DNA of 64,000 nucleotides from Actinokineospora enzanensis DSM 44649 (GCF_000374445.1 NZ_KB894437.1:18591-82590), one strand, 5' to 3'; counted from the stretch's first letter, positions 1-9,040 are shown. Numbers and translations: made by a program. Notes: generated by a model not told the origin, from the sequence alone.

Positions 1-313
1 CCCCGACCACCGGCGGCAGCACCAACGGCACCGTCACCAACGCCCGCACGAACCGCCGCCCCGGGATGTCCCCCCGCGCCAGCACCCACGCCAACGGCAC
101 CCCGAGCAGCACGCAGATGACCGTCGCGAGACTCGCGCACACCACCGACAACCGCAGCGCCTGCCCCACCTCGGCACTGAACAACCGCCCCGCCAGGTCC
201 CCCCACGGCGTGCGCGCGAGCAGCCCGACCAACGGCACCAGCAGGAACGCCAGCCCCACCGCCGCGGGCGCCACCAGCACCCACGGCATCTGCCCCCGTC
301 GCGCCCTCACCAC
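1..313 (-). CDS. modB: Molybdate ABC transporter permease ModB (5' part, cut by window edge)
   Basis: Membrane channel subunit of the ModABC molybdate importer. Reading leftwards from GTG at 313, about 104 residues are visible before the window ends. An in-frame TGA lies just upstream of this GTG, so the start cannot be earlier; GTG at 310 and ATG at 289 are alternatives. The visible part has a first membrane segment (PWVLVAPAAVGLAFLLVP), then RTPWGDL and a second membrane segment (CVLLGVPLAWVLARGD), which fits the beginning of a ModB permease. modA lies upstream on the same strand, but 287 bp away rather than coupled, and a repeat fragment sits in the gap. The assignment rests on hydropathy, these motifs and the modA neighbour. 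Confidence 0.8.
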   Translation of the reverse strand, partial: MVRARRGQMPWVLVAPAAVGLAFLLVPLVGLLARTPWGDLAGRLFSAEVGQALRLSVVCASLATVICVLLGVPLAWVLARGDIPGRRFVRALVTVPLVLPPVVG

Positions 314-539
314 TCACCCGAGCCCAACGCCTGCCCCGCCAACGCCCACGGCATCCCACACCTCCCACGCCCGCCCTCTGCTCGACGAGCCCGCCTCGAC
401 CTCCCCGCCCACCACAATTCCCCCGCCGCAACATGCAAGATCGATACCCGCCGCGCACGGCAGCCCCCACCCATCCCGGGGCCTTCGTCCCTTTTTCACC
501 CTATCTTGCCCTGACCTGCGGAAACAAGGCGAGAGGCGA

Positions 540-600
540 GCCATGTGGATGGTTCGGCGGGTATGTGGACAACGTGGGTGCAATGGGGGACCGGTAGGCG
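540..600. repeat. Partial copy of the DnaA-box repeat between modA and modB
   Basis: On the minus strand this reads a TTGTCCACA 9-mer followed by about 10 bp and CGAACCATCCACA. That is the same order as the 3' half of the repeat units at 12121-12545 and elsewhere. The GTAGAATGGAA block is absent and only a GGTCCCCC remnant is present, so this is a partial or decayed copy. It helps explain why modA and modB are 287 bp apart. I see no gene in 314-600. Confidence 0.6.
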
Positions 601-1356
601 TCAGGGGGCGGCGAAACCGGCGTCGGTGAGGACCTTGCGGCCCTTGTCGGACAGGACGTAGTCGACGAACGCGCGGGCGCCCGCGCTGTTGGGGGCCTTG
701 GCGAGCACGGCGATGGGGTAGTCGTTGATCGCCTGGGCTGACTCGGCGAAGGGAATGCCCTCGACCGCGTCCCCCGCCGACTTGACGTCGGTCTGGTAGA
801 CGAGCGCGGCGTCGACCTCGCCAAGCCGGACCTTGGTCAGCGCGGCCTTCACGTCCTGTTCGAGCGTGTCGGGCGCCGCGGTGATGCCGGTCGCGGTGAA
901 GACTTTCTTCGCGGCGGCGCCGCACGGGACCTGCTCCGCGCACAGCGCGATCTTGCGGCCCGCGTCGGCGAAGTCCTTGAGGCCGGTGATGTGGCCGGGG
1001 TTGCCCTTGGGGACGGCGATCTCCAGCTGGTTGCGCACGAACGTCACCGGCGCGACCGCGTCGGTGACCTGCTGCATGTTGGCCGGGGCGGCGGAGGCGA
1101 ACACGTCGGCGGGCGCGCCCTGCTGGATCTGCTGGGCGAGCGCCGAGCTGCCCGCGAAGTTGAAGGTGACCTGGGTGCCGGGGTGCGCGGCCTCGAAGTC
1201 CTTGCCGAGTGCGGTGAACGTCTCGGTGAGTGACGCCGCGGCGAACACCGTCACCTTTCCGGTGACCCCGGCGGGGGCACTCCCGCTCGGCTCGGGCGTC
1301 GTGCCACAGCCCGCGAGGGCGAGCACGGCCAGGGCGGTGACGGCCAGTCGGCGCAT
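601..1356 (-). CDS. modA: Molybdate-binding lipoprotein ModA
   Basis: Extracytoplasmic molybdate (or tungstate) receptor that delivers the oxyanion to the ModB permease. The protein has 251 residues, the usual family length. A lipoprotein signal peptide ends in the lipobox LALAGC with the lipidated Cys at residue 17. The mature part opens with VTVFAAASLTETF, the ModA/type 2 periplasmic-binding signature, and contains FNFAGSSALAQQI and GAPADVFASA, the conserved oxyanion-binding segments. A GGAGGT ribosome-binding site lies about 4 nt upstream of the ATG. modB follows downstream on the same strand. I am confident of the family; molybdate over tungstate is by convention. Confidence 0.95.
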   Translation of the reverse strand: MRRLAVTALAVLALAGCGTTPEPSGSAPAGVTGKVTVFAAASLTETFTALGKDFEAAHPGTQVTFNFAGSSALAQQIQQGAPADVFASAAPANMQQVTDAVAPVTFVRNQLEIAVPKGNPGHITGLKDFADAGRKIALCAEQVPCGAAAKKVFTATGITAAPDTLEQDVKAALTKVRLGEVDAALVYQTDVKSAGDAVEGIPFAESAQAINDYPIAVLAKAPNSAGARAFVDYVLSDKGRKVLTDAGFAAP

Positions 1357-1551
1357 CCGGACCTCCGGTGTCGATGTGGAACCGCGGATTCGGCGTGATC
1401 GGGAGTCTAGTCACGCGAATGCGGAGCTGTCCTGCACAGCGTGAGCAACGGATCACCCATTAGTGGATATCCAGCACCGAGGTGGCGCCTGTCGGCCATC
1501 CCGGCCAACCGACCAGGCTGGACCTCCACATCGGACCCGGGGAGGCGGCCC

Positions 1552-2088
1552 ATGGCCAGCGGATTCCAGCGCGACAAGGTGGCGGCCGTGTTCGCCGCCA
1601 TGGACCACGACGGCGACCAGGTCCTCACCGAGTCCGACTTCGCCGCCCTCGCCGACCGCTGGACCCGCGTCCGCGGCTGCGCCCCCGACTCCGCCGACCA
1701 CCACCGCCTCACCACGGTCATGCTCGGCTGGTGGCACACCCTCCGCACCGCCGCTGCCGCCGACCACGTCACCCTGGACGACGTCCTCACCGTCGTCGAC
1801 CAGCTCCCCGCCATGCCCTCCGCCGTCGCCGCGACCGCCGAGGCCATGTTCGACGCCGTCGACACCAACGCCGACGGCACCATCTCCGCCGACGAGTACC
1901 GCACCATGATCGAGGCCTGGAACGGCCGCCCCGCCGACACCGCCACCACCTTCGCCCGCCTCGACCTCGACTCCGACGGCCACCTCTCCCGCGCCGAGTT
2001 CACCACCCTCTGGACCCAGTTCTGGTCCGGCAACGACCCGACCTCCCCCGGCACCTGGATCTTCGGCGACTTCCCCCGCACCGCCTGA
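1552..2088 (+). CDS. EF-hand calcium-binding protein (calerythrin-like)
   Basis: A 178-residue cytosolic protein with three intact 12-residue EF-hand loops at residues 18-29 (DHDGDQ...), 104-115 (DTNADG...) and 138-149 (DLDSDG...). Each has acidic residues at positions 1, 3, 5 and 12 and Gly at position 6. The helix-loop-helix at residues 30-80 looks like a degenerate second hand, giving the four-hand sarcoplasmic/calerythrin layout seen in actinomycetes. ATG at 1552 is chosen over the upstream in-frame ATG at 1441 because GGAGG lies 6 nt before it and the upstream extension is low-complexity. The likely role is calcium buffering or sensing; no partner is visible. The next gene downstream is an unrelated regulator. 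Confidence 0.88.
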   Translation: MASGFQRDKVAAVFAAMDHDGDQVLTESDFAALADRWTRVRGCAPDSADHHRLTTVMLGWWHTLRTAAAADHVTLDDVLTVVDQLPAMPSAVAATAEAMFDAVDTNADGTISADEYRTMIEAWNGRPADTATTFARLDLDSDGHLSRAEFTTLWTQFWSGNDPTSPGTWIFGDFPRTA

Positions 2089-2162
2089 CCGGTACGCCGG
2101 ACAACCATCGATGTAGTGATCGGGCAAGATCAACGGGTACCGTGGCGTACGGGAGGTGCCCG

Positions 2163-3356
2163 GTGGACGAGCAGCAGACTCTTGGCGATCGCATCCGGAT
2201 GTTCCGCGGGGGTTTGACGCAACAGGCACTGGCGACCGCCGCCGGTGTATCTGTCGAGTTGATTCGCGCACTAGAACAGAATCGCCGTTCGACGACGTCG
2301 ATCGGTTCCCTGCACAAGATCGCCCGGGCGCTCGATGTCGATGCGACGCAGCTCCTGGCCAGAGGGAAACCACAGCCGGGTGATAGCGAGAAAGGCGTCG
2401 TGGCCATCCGCCGAGCGTTGACCTCGGTGGAGGATCTGACCGGCACTGGCCAAGCCGAGCCGGTGTCGCTGGCTGAGGCACGGAACCACGTCACGTACAC
2501 CTGGGGCGCCTACTGGAACGGCAAGTTTCAACTGCTGGGCAGCACACTCCCGGTGGCTATCTCTCAGCTGAAGGCCACCGCGCGAAGTAGCTCTGAAAGT
2601 GATCGTCCGGTAGCGCATGAACTTCTGGCCCAACTGCTGTGGGCTACCGGCTGCACTCTTGTGCAGATGGGGCAACCCGATGCCGCGTACTTCGCGATCC
2701 GCGAGGCACTGGAGGCGTCACGACAGGCAAGCGACGAGCTCCTGCATGCGACGTTGCTCGGCAGTCTCGGCTGGCAGCTGCTCGCGCAGGGCCGATACGA
2801 CGAGGCGACCGACGTCGCGATCAAGGCGGCCGAAGCGATCCAGCCATACGGTGAAGTGCCGCCCGAGCACCTGTCGTCCTACGGATCGCTTCTCATCACC
2901 GCCGGAACATCCACCGCTCGCGGAGGCGACGGGCAGTCGGCCCTGGATCTGATCAACCACGCCCGAGAGATCTCGGATCGGATCGGATACGACCGTCTCG
3001 ACTACAACACGGCGTTCGGGCCATCCCAGATCGCCATGCAAACGGTTGATGTTCTTCTGGTCACCGAGAACTACGGCAGGGCACTGAGCGTCGCCCGCGA
3101 GATGCCGCCAGGGAGCACCCTCCCATTGGCGGCGCGCGCACGGCACCTCACGGACAAGGCATTCGCCTTCGCTCGGACCGGACAAGATGACAAGGCCGTC
3201 AACGCGCTGCTCGCGGTCGAGTCGATGGCTCCCGACTGGATCGAGTACCAGGCAAAGCCGCGCCTGATCGTCAGCGAGCTGCTCCAGCGACAACGACGCA
3301 AGCTGTCCGGCGCGCCGATCGGCTCGCTAGCGCGAAAGCTAAAAGTACAGTACTAA
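2163..3356 (+). CDS. XRE-family regulator with TPR-like C-terminal region
   Basis: A 397-residue protein. Residues about 7-60 form a Cro/C1-type helix-turn-helix (GDRIRMFRGGLTQQALA, then IRALEQNRR). The rest is a helical repeat domain with recurring A/L-rich pairs (LLGSLGWQLLAQGRYDEATDV, then ALSVAREMPPGS), as in streptomycete-type XRE-TPR regulators that bind a small peptide or ligand. The start is GTG at 2163, preceded by GGGAGG about 7 nt upstream; the longer open frame upstream runs through the EF-hand gene and is not used. Base composition is slightly lower in GC than its neighbours. It is a single gene with no obvious target beside it. DNA binding is inferred from the fold. Confidence 0.85.
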   Translation: MDEQQTLGDRIRMFRGGLTQQALATAAGVSVELIRALEQNRRSTTSIGSLHKIARALDVDATQLLARGKPQPGDSEKGVVAIRRALTSVEDLTGTGQAEPVSLAEARNHVTYTWGAYWNGKFQLLGSTLPVAISQLKATARSSSESDRPVAHELLAQLLWATGCTLVQMGQPDAAYFAIREALEASRQASDELLHATLLGSLGWQLLAQGRYDEATDVAIKAAEAIQPYGEVPPEHLSSYGSLLITAGTSTARGGDGQSALDLINHAREISDRIGYDRLDYNTAFGPSQIAMQTVDVLLVTENYGRALSVAREMPPGSTLPLAARARHLTDKAFAFARTGQDDKAVNALLAVESMAPDWIEYQAKPRLIVSELLQRQRRKLSGAPIGSLARKLKVQY

Positions 3357-3478
3357 TCGATCACCCGGTCGGACTACGCGACTACTACGTCACGTACTAC
3401 CGGCGTCAAAAATGACGGATGTAGCGTTCTTTCCGCAGCATCCTGCTTGTCATTCTTGAGTCCGGACCAAGGAATCCC

Positions 3479-4333
3479 ATGTCTTCGACACCTCGTGCGG
3501 TCGCCCTCGGCGTCACCATCAGGCAGCTCCGCCGGGAAACGAAGCTCTCCCTGCGTGAGCTTGCCGATCGGATAGACCGAGACTTCCCCACCCTGTCCCG
3601 CTGGGAAACCGGCGAACGCATCCCCAAACCCCAACATGTCACGCACATCCTTGCCGCGCTCGGTGTCAACGGCACCCGGTTCCGCCGTGTCATGCGGCTG
3701 TGCGACGACCTCGACCACCCCACGTGGATCGCCACCACCGACGAGGAACACCACGTCCAACGCGACGCCTACCTCGCGCTCGCCACCGTCGCCACCCACG
3801 TCACCGAGCTGGCCCCCAGGGCCATCCCGCCCCTGCTGCGCACCCGCGAGGTCGCCACCGCCATCGCCCAGGCCGGGGAAGTCCCCGCCGACCAGGCAGT
3901 CGCCCACGTGACCGCGCTGCGCGAGCGCCAACGGATTCTTCTCAACCAGAAGACCACCGAACTGACCATCCTGCTCGGCGCCGCCGCGCTCGACCCACCG
4001 GTCGGCGAAATCGGCACCATCGCCCAACTCGAATACCTCCTCAGGCTCACCGAACATCCCCGTATCGACCTACGCCTCACACCCGCCGACCCTGACGGAA
4101 ATCCCGACCAACCATTCACTCTCACCCGAACCCACAACGCCACCCTCGCCGTCACCCACACCCGGCGAAGCACCCTCTGGCTCCACCGACGAGAAGAACT
4201 CGACAACCTCGCCGACGACATCCGAGCCGCCCGCGCGAACGCGCTCAGCGCCGACGACAGCACCAAGACGATCACCGAAGCCCTACGGCAGCTGCGCGCC
4301 GACACCACCCGCGACCTCGTCCGGGCAGGCTGA
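3479..4333 (+). CDS. XRE-family regulator with DUF5753-type sensor domain
   Basis: A 284-residue protein of the very common actinobacterial XRE-DUF5753 class. Residues about 8-65 are the helix-turn-helix (LGVTIRQLRRETKLSLRELA, TLSRWETGERIPKP). Residues about 95-275 match the DUF5753 layout: a helical entry (EHHVQRDAYLAL), ALRERQRILL in the middle, and the IAQLEYLL / RIDLRLTP core. Many such genes sit next to a small DUF397 partner, but none is visible here. The gene downstream, on the other strand, is an unrelated hypothetical. The start is ATG at 3479, with the helix-turn-helix close behind. The target is unknown. Confidence 0.88.
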   Translation: MSSTPRAVALGVTIRQLRRETKLSLRELADRIDRDFPTLSRWETGERIPKPQHVTHILAALGVNGTRFRRVMRLCDDLDHPTWIATTDEEHHVQRDAYLALATVATHVTELAPRAIPPLLRTREVATAIAQAGEVPADQAVAHVTALRERQRILLNQKTTELTILLGAAALDPPVGEIGTIAQLEYLLRLTEHPRIDLRLTPADPDGNPDQPFTLTRTHNATLAVTHTRRSTLWLHRREELDNLADDIRAARANALSADDSTKTITEALRQLRADTTRDLVRAG

Positions 4334-4362
4334 CCGGCACGCGCCATGACCGCGCCGAAGTG

Positions 4363-4953
4363 TCACGAACCGTGCAAGCGTGGTCGGTAGCCCTGGGCGA
4401 TGACGGCCACTGTGGACGGTGGGGTCAGTACGGCCAGGTCGCCGGTAGGCATTGGTACGCGGTCGGTGTAGCCGGACGGGTTCCAGCGGATTAGGCCGTC
4501 GTTCACCAGCCAGTAAGAGTCAGACCATTCCACGAAAACTCCTCGCGGAATCTTGTCGGCCGCCATCGGCCAAGTCTGCCGCCGCCCATCGACCAATGCT
4601 CGTTCGGCGGCCAACACCGCGTCGATATCCTCCGCCCGAGGCAGGTCCGACACTACCCACAGTGAACGGAACAGCCGGTAGTCCGCGTTTCGGCATTCCG
4701 CGCATGGCCGATGTCCCGCAGCCAAAGCCACAGCCTCGTCCAGGAAGAACAGTTCCGTATACCGATTGGGCGCCATGATCTCCCGCCGCCGCCCCCGGAA
4801 CGACAGCTCGCACACGATCCACCGGCGAACCTGCCCCCGCCGCACGATCACGCCGGACGCGTCATGCAGCACACCCCGGTTACCGAACATCGTGCCCCGC
4901 GCACTGCAAGCCACCAGATCCCCGGCGGGCGTGACCCTGTTCTGTCGCGGCAT
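4363..4953 (-). CDS. Conserved hypothetical protein with His/Cys metal-site motif
   Basis: A 196-residue soluble protein. The central motif GHRPCAECRNADYR (His81, Cys84, Cys87) resembles Ada/endonuclease-like small zinc sites and is the most distinctive part. The N-terminus (MPRQNRVTPAGDLVACSARGT) and the ELFFLDEAVALAAGHRPC stretch look like a widespread actinobacterial family of unknown function that I recognise only by pattern. It is translated from ATG at 4953, facing the XRE gene tail to tail with a 29-bp gap. I assign no catalytic role; a zinc-dependent structural or nucleic-acid-binding protein is possible. Confidence 0.7.
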   Translation of the reverse strand: MPRQNRVTPAGDLVACSARGTMFGNRGVLHDASGVIVRRGQVRRWIVCELSFRGRRREIMAPNRYTELFFLDEAVALAAGHRPCAECRNADYRLFRSLWVVSDLPRAEDIDAVLAAERALVDGRRQTWPMAADKIPRGVFVEWSDSYWLVNDGLIRWNPSGYTDRVPMPTGDLAVLTPPSTVAVIAQGYRPRLHGS

Positions 4954-5008
4954 GCCAACACCCCACCACCGAGCACGCCGGAAGTCCCGCGGTTTCCCGA
5001 CATCACCC

Positions 5009-5674
5009 TCAGTCGGGCGGCGCCGCGTGCGAGCGGTACTCCCCGATCTCGTCCGCGCGGATCAACCCGTCCTCGATCGCCCGCGCCAACAACGCCGTCT
5101 TCGTCGGAGCAGGCCGACCCAGCTTCGCGTACTTCACCCGGGCCCGGTCGATGTACTGCCGGACAGTCGCCTCGCTCAGGTTCATCCGCTTGGCCACCGA
5201 CGCCTTCGACATCGACTGGAACCACAACAACAACGCCGTCCGCTCACGCTTCGACAGCTGCGGGGCGCGTTCGTCCGACAGCAGCGCGCCCGCCACCGAC
5301 GGCGTGACATACGGGCGGTCCGTGGCCACGGCGACGATCGTGTCCACGCAGTGCTGCCGCCCCTCGTGCTTGGACAGGAACGCCGACGCCCCCGCCTCCA
5401 GCACGGTCAGGATCGTCTCCGGGTCCTCCAGGCCCGAGTACACGACCACCCGGTGCCCCGCCCCGCACAGGTCCGCCACCCGGTCGGTGACCACGACCTC
5501 GCCCAGGTGCAGGTCCAGCAGGAGCACGTCCGCCTCCCCACCCGGCCCGGACAGCACCGCGTCCACGTCGTCGCCGCTGTCGACCACGACCGCGCGGGAC
5601 AGCGGGTCGGACTCGATCCAGTGGCTCACCCCGTCCACCACCACCGGATGGTCCTCGATGATCGCCACCGTCAC
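5009..5674 (-). CDS. LuxR/NarL-type response regulator
   Basis: A 221-residue response regulator and the last gene of a three-gene operon. Residues about 1-125 are the receiver (VAIIEDHPVVV with acidic pair, phospho-acceptor Asp in LLLDLHL, SxLE at VVVYSGLED, Lys in FLSKHEG). Residues about 150-215 are the DNA-binding helix-turn-helix (LSKRERTALLLWF, then MNLSEATVRQYIDRARVKY). It starts at GTG 5674, overlapping the stop of the upstream gene by 4 nt (GTGA), so translation is coupled. It presumably takes phosphate from the histidine kinase two genes upstream. The stimulus and regulon are not evident. Confidence 0.92.
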   Translation of the reverse strand: MTVAIIEDHPVVVDGVSHWIESDPLSRAVVVDSGDDVDAVLSGPGGEADVLLLDLHLGEVVVTDRVADLCGAGHRVVVYSGLEDPETILTVLEAGASAFLSKHEGRQHCVDTIVAVATDRPYVTPSVAGALLSDERAPQLSKRERTALLLWFQSMSKASVAKRMNLSEATVRQYIDRARVKYAKLGRPAPTKTALLARAIEDGLIRADEIGEYRSHAAPPD

Positions 5675-6768
5675 CGGGCGGCCTGCCACACGGTCTCCAA
5701 CCACAGCCGTTCCCCCTCTCGGTCCTGGGTCAGCCGGATGCCGGGCCGGGTCGTGATCGCCACCTCCGGCGCGTCGGCGACCACCCCGATCGCCACCTCG
5801 CCGTCGCCTGCCACCACCGTCACCCGGGCCGTGCCGCGCGCGGTGCTCAACGCCATGATCGGGGCCTCGGTGAGCGCGCGGCGCAGGTCGACCGGCAGGT
5901 CCGGCACGGTGCCGACCACGGCCAACGAGACCACCACCCCCCGCCGTTCGGCGACATCGGCGCCCGCCCGCAGCTCGTGCAGCAGCGGGTCGGGCACGTC
6001 GTCGGTCTCGGCGAGCAGCCTGCGCAGCCGGGCCGCGCCCGCGAGACATCGATACCGCACGTCCGGATCGGCCGGGTCGGCGCCCCCGGCCAACTCGGCC
6101 AGCAGTGCGGACGTGCTGCGGTGCAGCTCCTGGTAGCGCTGGGCGCGCGCGGCGGCAACGGCCTCGGCGGCGGCCCGGCGCGCGGTCGCCTTGGCGCGCG
6201 CGGCCGAGATGCGGGCGGCCCAGCGGGCGGCGGCGTGCAGGCCAGGGGCGCCGAAGGCGAACGCCAGCTGCATGGTGACCGCGCCGAACAGCACCATGAT
6301 CGCGCGCGCCACGTTGATGTGGTCGCTGATGCCGAGCACGCCCATCGAGGTGCCCAGCACGGCCGCGTTCAGCACCTGGAACACCATCAGGTGCCAGAAC
6401 GGCCGCTGCCAGAACAGGATCACCGCCACCCAGCCGATCGACCCCCACGCCCACCCGGCGGGTTGCAGGATCGTCGCGTCCGGCGTGGCCAGCACCATCA
6501 GGCCCGCCACCCCGAGCAGCGGCACCGCCAGCGGCCAGGCCCAGTGGGTGGAGCCGGAGTGCAGCACGTCGGCGGCGGCCGCCGCGCCGACCGCGAGCTC
6601 GACCAGCCAGGCCAGCACCGCCGCCCACGGGTGCGCGTAGACGTCGTAGTTCGCGATCGTCATCGGCAGGTCGTAGCCCACGTGCCAGAACCCGGCGATC
6701 ACCACCGCCGCCACCGTCGCGCCGTAGGCGTAGCGCTCGGCGACCAGGACCGTCGGCTCGCTGCTCAC
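5671..6768 (-). CDS. Membrane histidine-kinase-like partner protein, catalytic core degenerate
   Basis: A 365-residue protein. The N-terminal half has about six hydrophobic segments (for example VAAVVIAGFWHVGY and PLLGVAGLMVLAT). These are followed by an Ala/Arg-rich helical linker (RISAARAKATARRAAAEA) and a C-terminal domain of histidine-kinase ATPase size. That domain shows no N-box, no DGRGF-like G-box and no clear phosphoacceptor His. It sits between a full kinase and a response regulator with GTGA overlaps on both sides (starts at GTG 6768). It may be a pseudokinase that modulates or dimerises with the upstream kinase. This role is inference; the sequence shows only the layout and the missing motifs. 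Confidence 0.75.
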   Translation of the reverse strand: MSSEPTVLVAERYAYGATVAAVVIAGFWHVGYDLPMTIANYDVYAHPWAAVLAWLVELAVGAAAAADVLHSGSTHWAWPLAVPLLGVAGLMVLATPDATILQPAGWAWGSIGWVAVILFWQRPFWHLMVFQVLNAAVLGTSMGVLGISDHINVARAIMVLFGAVTMQLAFAFGAPGLHAAARWAARISAARAKATARRAAAEAVAAARAQRYQELHRSTSALLAELAGGADPADPDVRYRCLAGAARLRRLLAETDDVPDPLLHELRAGADVAERRGVVVSLAVVGTVPDLPVDLRRALTEAPIMALSTARGTARVTVVAGDGEVAIGVVADAPEVAITTRPGIRLTQDREGERLWLETVWQAAR

Positions 6769-7952
6769 GCGGGCCACCGCAGCAGCACCCGGGTGCCGGT
6801 GGCGTCCGAGGTGACCTCGGCGTCGCCGTCGACCGCGCGCATCCGGCCGACGATTCCCTCGCGCACCCCGTACCGGTGCAGCGGCACCGTGTCCGGGTCG
6901 AAACCGCGCCCGTCGTCGGACACCGTCACCCACACACTGGCCCGGTCGGCGTGCTGGCGTAACCGGGCGGCGGGCACCCCGGCGTGCCGCCCGACATTGG
7001 TCAACGCCTCCGCCGCTGCCTCGGCGAACGCCACCGCCACCCGCACCGGCACCCGGCACGGCACCAGGTCGCACTCCACCGCCACCGGCGCCCGGTCGGC
7101 CGCGGCCCGCAGCTGCAGCCGCAGGTCGACATCCACATCGGACTCCCGGGTCTGGCCTAGAGTCTCGACCACCGCCAGGTCCTCGGCGGCCCGCTTGCGC
7201 AGCGACTCCGAACTCGCCGTGATGCCGCCGGTGCCGACCGTGGTCAGCGTGGCCAGCACGGTGTCGTGCAGCTTTCGGTTGTGCGCGCGCTCATCGGTGC
7301 GCCTGGCGCGCATCACCTCCGCCACCCGCTCGGTCTCGCGCAGGTCGGCCAGCGCGTCATCGGCCAGCGCGGCGGCCTTGCGCAGCACCGTCATCAGCGT
7401 CGCGGCGGCGGTGACCTGCACCAGGTAGATCACCATCGTGCCCGCGCCGGTGCCGGACCCCGCCTGCAGCGTGCCGACCAGGTGCGCCGCGGCCACGCCC
7501 AGCCCGGCGGGCACGGCGGCGCGCGGCCGCCAGGCCAGGCTGGAGATCACGATGGTCATGCTGGTCACCCCGTCCACCCAGCTGACCCCGCCGGTGAGCA
7601 GCGGCGGCGACACCAGCCACGGCTGCACCAGGCACAGCAGCACGGTGAGCGCGATCTCCACGGCCAGCACCCAGCCGCGCATCCCGCGCCGCAGCACCAC
7701 CCAGGCGAACACCGCCGACCACACCACGTTCACCGCGACCGCGAACCACACCCGGTCCGCCGTCGCGGGCGGGTCGACCCCGGCGATCGCGGCGAACCCG
7801 CCGGACACCGCGACCGCCACCCGCATCGCGGCCGCGCACCAGGCGATCACCCGGTTCAGCGCGGCCTCCGCGGCGGGCGCGTCCGGGCGCGCGGTGAGGA
7901 TGCCGGGCACCTCGCTGAGATCGGGCTCGCCGCCACCCGTTTTCCGCTCCAA
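6765..7952 (-). CDS. NarL-family sensor histidine kinase
   Basis: A 395-residue membrane kinase and the first gene of the operon. Five or six membrane segments occupy residues about 35-190. A HisKA_3-like segment follows with the phosphoacceptor in HNRKLHDTVLATLTTVG. The ATPase domain has EALTNVGRHAG (N-box), VSDDGRGFDP (G1) and GIVGRMRAV (G2 region). The stop overlaps the start of the next gene by 4 nt. The motifs are complete, unlike its downstream partner, so this is the active kinase of the pair and presumably phosphorylates the LuxR-type regulator at 5009-5674. The input signal is unknown. Confidence 0.92.
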   Translation of the reverse strand: MERKTGGGEPDLSEVPGILTARPDAPAAEAALNRVIAWCAAAMRVAVAVSGGFAAIAGVDPPATADRVWFAVAVNVVWSAVFAWVVLRRGMRGWVLAVEIALTVLLCLVQPWLVSPPLLTGGVSWVDGVTSMTIVISSLAWRPRAAVPAGLGVAAAHLVGTLQAGSGTGAGTMVIYLVQVTAAATLMTVLRKAAALADDALADLRETERVAEVMRARRTDERAHNRKLHDTVLATLTTVGTGGITASSESLRKRAAEDLAVVETLGQTRESDVDVDLRLQLRAAADRAPVAVECDLVPCRVPVRVAVAFAEAAAEALTNVGRHAGVPAARLRQHADRASVWVTVSDDGRGFDPDTVPLHRYGVREGIVGRMRAVDGDAEVTSDATGTRVLLRWPA

Positions 7953-8076
7953 CCCCGTCCTCCCGCCCGCTCGCGGTGACCCCCGCTCGGCCGTCAGCCG
8001 AACAGCCGTCGTTCGCCACCGGCCCGACCGGCTCTACTCTGCCGGGTTCAGGGGCGGTTCGGGCAGGGGGATCCGC

Positions 8077-8376
8077 GTGGTCACCGATCTGGAGGCACAC
8101 GTCATCGCCGCGCTGGCCGCCGCCATCCGCACCGCCGCGCTCACCTCGCCCGCCTTCGGCCCGGCCGCCGAGGTCGCCCGCACGTTCACCGGCATCGCCC
8201 GCGCAGGCGGCCTGACCACGGGTTTGGTGTGGCTCACCACGGTCATCCGGGCCACCCCCGACCACGCCGGGCTGACCGCGGTGCTCGACGGCCTGCGCGC
8301 GGCCGTCGAGTCAGAGGAGTCGCCGGAGGTCATCCGGCGGGCCCTGGCCGAGATCCAGTCCGCCGTGCACCGGTGA
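8077..8376 (+). CDS. Small hypothetical helical protein
   Basis: A 99-residue protein from GTG at 8077, with a purine-rich CAGGGGG about 6 nt upstream. It is rich in Ala and Leu and probably all-helical (EAHVIAALAAAIRTAAL, then LRAAVESEESPEVIRRALAEI). No cysteines, signal peptide or membrane segment are present. It is divergent from the kinase operon and followed by another small gene. I do not recognise a family. Codon choice is typical of the neighbourhood, so I consider it a real gene. Confidence 0.6.
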   Translation: MVTDLEAHVIAALAAAIRTAALTSPAFGPAAEVARTFTGIARAGGLTTGLVWLTTVIRATPDHAGLTAVLDGLRAAVESEESPEVIRRALAEIQSAVHR

Positions 8377-8508
8377 ATTCCCAGTCGCGCCGGAAAACAG
8401 TGGGGGTCAACGGAAACCTTCCGGTTCCCGGGACCGATGCAGGGGGTTAGCCGCGCGCGGCCGGGGGCGTTCCGGACCATTCGCGGCCATGTCCAGGAAA
8501 GGACCGGA

Positions 8509-8883
8509 GTGGCCCGCTTCCAGTGCTATCAGGTCGACGGTTCCGGCATCCGGTGGCGGCTGCTCGGCGGCAACAACCGGGTACTCGGCCTCGGCGTCGG
8601 AGAGTTCGGCGACCTGGACCGGGCGTTAGCCGAGATCGACCGCGTCCGCCGGATGGCCGGGGCCGCGCGGATCGAGGTCCAGCACGCGGAAACCGGCCAG
8701 TGGTGGTGGCGACTACGCGGCGAGACGGGCGAAGTGTCCCAGTCCGGACAGGGATTCGCGCGCCGGATCGACGCCGAACAAGCAGCCGCCCGATTCCGCA
8801 ACGGGGCGCCGGGTGCCGCGGTGACGGCCGCGGTGGCGGTGTTCAACCAGAACCGGCGGGGCCGGGTCGCGCGATACGGGTGA
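8509..8883 (+). CDS. Small protein with two DUF1508-like (YegP) repeats
   Basis: A 124-residue protein. It has two similar halves, each with a W-R-L core: SGIRWRLLGGNNRVLGLG, and GQWWWRLRGETGEVSQSG followed by a spaced helix (DAEQAAARFR). This is the pattern of DUF1508/YegP repeats, small beta-beta-alpha units of unknown function. GTG at 8509 is preferred to ATG at 8437 because GGAAAGGA lies just upstream and the homology begins immediately after it. A strong terminator (8998-9035) follows. No function beyond the fold can be stated. Confidence 0.7.
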   Translation: MARFQCYQVDGSGIRWRLLGGNNRVLGLGVGEFGDLDRALAEIDRVRRMAGAARIEVQHAETGQWWWRLRGETGEVSQSGQGFARRIDAEQAAARFRNGAPGAAVTAAVAVFNQNRRGRVARYG

Positions 8884-8997
8884 CCGCTACTTCCGGTGAA
8901 CACCCGGCCACGCGCGGAGTTCGCCGCCGAACTCTCTCATGCGGGTCACCCCGTTGCCGAAGGTGCATTTGGTCGCCACAGGCGCCGCTCCGGGGGT

Positions 8998-9035
8998 GAC
9001 CACGGCGGTCGGGATGCTCTCCGACCGCCGTGGTC
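8998..9035. terminator. Intrinsic terminator between convergent genes
   Basis: A perfect 15-bp stem (GACCACGGCGGTCGG with its complement), an 8-nt loop and a following CTTTAT. It lies between the DUF1508-like gene (plus) and the isomerase gene (minus), whose stop is 6 nt away, so it probably ends transcription in both directions. Confidence 0.85.
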
Positions 9036-9040
9036 CTTTA

